Positions 31,993 through 32,376 of a DNA stretch of 32,376 nt are shown piece by piece. The first letter of the stretch is position 1. Each line of letters starts with the position of its first letter. The DNA is from Anaerolineae bacterium (GTDB lineage: Bacteria; Chloroflexota; Anaerolineae; J102). Location: assembly GCA_015485435.1 (NCBI GenBank), contig WFTO01000446.1, positions 1 through 32,376 on the forward strand, read 5' to 3'. Both the position numbers and the translations under genes were made by a program. A model generated the notes under the pieces. The model was not told the DNA's origin. It worked only from the letters and a program-made list of their open reading frames with translations, and did no database searches.

Positions 31993-32376
31993 TCATGCGA
32001 TGTGCAATAGCAACCCTTTCAGATAGGCTCCTTCCGGAAAACTCAAAAGCACAGGGTGATCGGGCCCCTGAGAAAACCGGGCGATGATGCGAGCGTCTCT
32101 TTTTGCATCTAAAGCTGCGCCAAAGAGAATTTTTTGAAAGAGATCCTCATCAACCAGCCCGGAGCAGGAAAAGGTGGCGAGCAGTCCTCCTGGGCGTAGA
32201 AGGCGCATTGCCAGCCAGTTGATATCTTTATACCCGCGGGTCGCTCGGTGAAGATGACGTCGTGACGTGGCAAATTTGGGGGGATCCAAAATGATGAGAT
32301 CGAACATGCGCCCGGCGTCTCGCCAGCGACGCAACTGTTGAAAGACGTCTGCTTGTATGTTTTCCCACTGGGAGGG
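31993..32376 (-). CDS. rlmI: RlmI-like 23S rRNA (cytosine-5) methyltransferase, 5' end outside window
   Basis: The C-terminal 127 residues of a class I SAM-dependent methyltransferase are visible, and the frame runs open off the right edge. The catalytic-domain motif [10 protein letters not shown] is clear, preceded by [16 protein letters not shown], which is how RlmI/RlmK-type proteins read. [26 protein letters not shown] then follows, and the Cys in TFSCSG corresponds to a catalytic Cys of the group. The terminal part ([20 protein letters not shown]) is also family-typical. RlmI methylates C1962 of 23S rRNA in E. coli. The exact target here is uncertain, since related enzymes differ in specificity. 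The N-terminal PUA domain would lie outside the window. Confidence 0.88.
   Translation of the reverse strand, partial: PSQWENIQADVFQQLRRWRDAGRMFDLIILDPPKFATSRRHLHRATRGYKDINWLAMRLLRPGGLLATFSCSGLVDEDLFQKILFGAALDAKRDARIIARFSQGPDHPVLLSFPEGAYLKGLLLHIA

Noticed and set aside
1-32376. Mobile elements, CRISPR arrays or phage genes
   Set aside because: No transposase, integrase, long terminal inverted repeats, target duplications or regular spacer-repeat patterns are visible.

Overview
The window looks like a stretch of chromosome from a free-living bacterium with medium GC content. The best guess is a member of the Chloroflexota (Anaerolineae/Caldilineae-like). This rests on gene content: a DHH-CBS-poly(A) polymerase fusion, DUF4013 and DUF2085 membrane proteins, several FHA proteins, an exosortase with EpsI, and paired Sco proteins. 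No marker gene settles the phylum. The window holds about 31 genes, one tRNA, no insertion sequence, no CRISPR array and no rRNA.

Positions 427-13000 (all minus strand) read, in transcription order: a patatin-like phospholipase; a newly recognised 37-aa ORF; an orphan OmpR-type response regulator; an ArnT/PMT-like GT39 glycosyltransferase; a Dam-type adenine methylase; a DHH-CBS-CBS-tRNA nucleotidyltransferase/poly(A) polymerase fusion; two short TrkA proteins and TrkH (potassium uptake); an HDAC-like deacetylase; and 4-alpha-glucanotransferase MalQ. Spacings from the methylase to malQ are -34 to about 55 nt, which suggests one long operon. Positions 13118-20827 (plus strand) hold tRNA-Glu(CTC), citrate synthase, a membrane-anchored HExxH protein, three tandem FHA proteins, a Nudix hydrolase and a GT4 glycosyltransferase. 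Positions 20831-24589 (minus strand) hold DUF2085, DUF4013, a lipoprotein, an unannotated 38-aa microprotein and an MBOAT acyltransferase. Positions 24755-28298 (plus strand) hold peptide deformylase, exosortase, EpsI and two Sco-like proteins. The right end has an ABC ATPase, selenoprotein SelD and a Pro/Thr-rich lipoprotein (minus), an alpha/beta hydrolase (plus), and the 3' end of an RlmI-like methyltransferase (minus).

Two observations stand out. (1) The selD gene is longer than a standard ORF call shows. An in-frame TGA at codon 19 sits exactly where the catalytic Cys/Sec of SelD belongs. It is followed by a 7-bp hairpin at the spacing expected of a bacterial SECIS, so SelD is itself a selenoprotein. 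(2) Directly upstream of the MBOAT gene is a 38-codon ORF with a strong Shine-Dalgarno sequence. It encodes one membrane segment and ends in WMYQGF. This resembles the C-terminal aromatic-x-Tyr-x-x-aromatic acyl-shuttle hexapeptide of DltX. The MBOAT itself lacks such a tail, so the pair looks like a split acyl-relay system outside a dlt operon.

Also notable are probable leaderless promoters, a Sco homologue that has lost its copper ligand pattern, and a strong terminator hairpin with no gene assigned to it.
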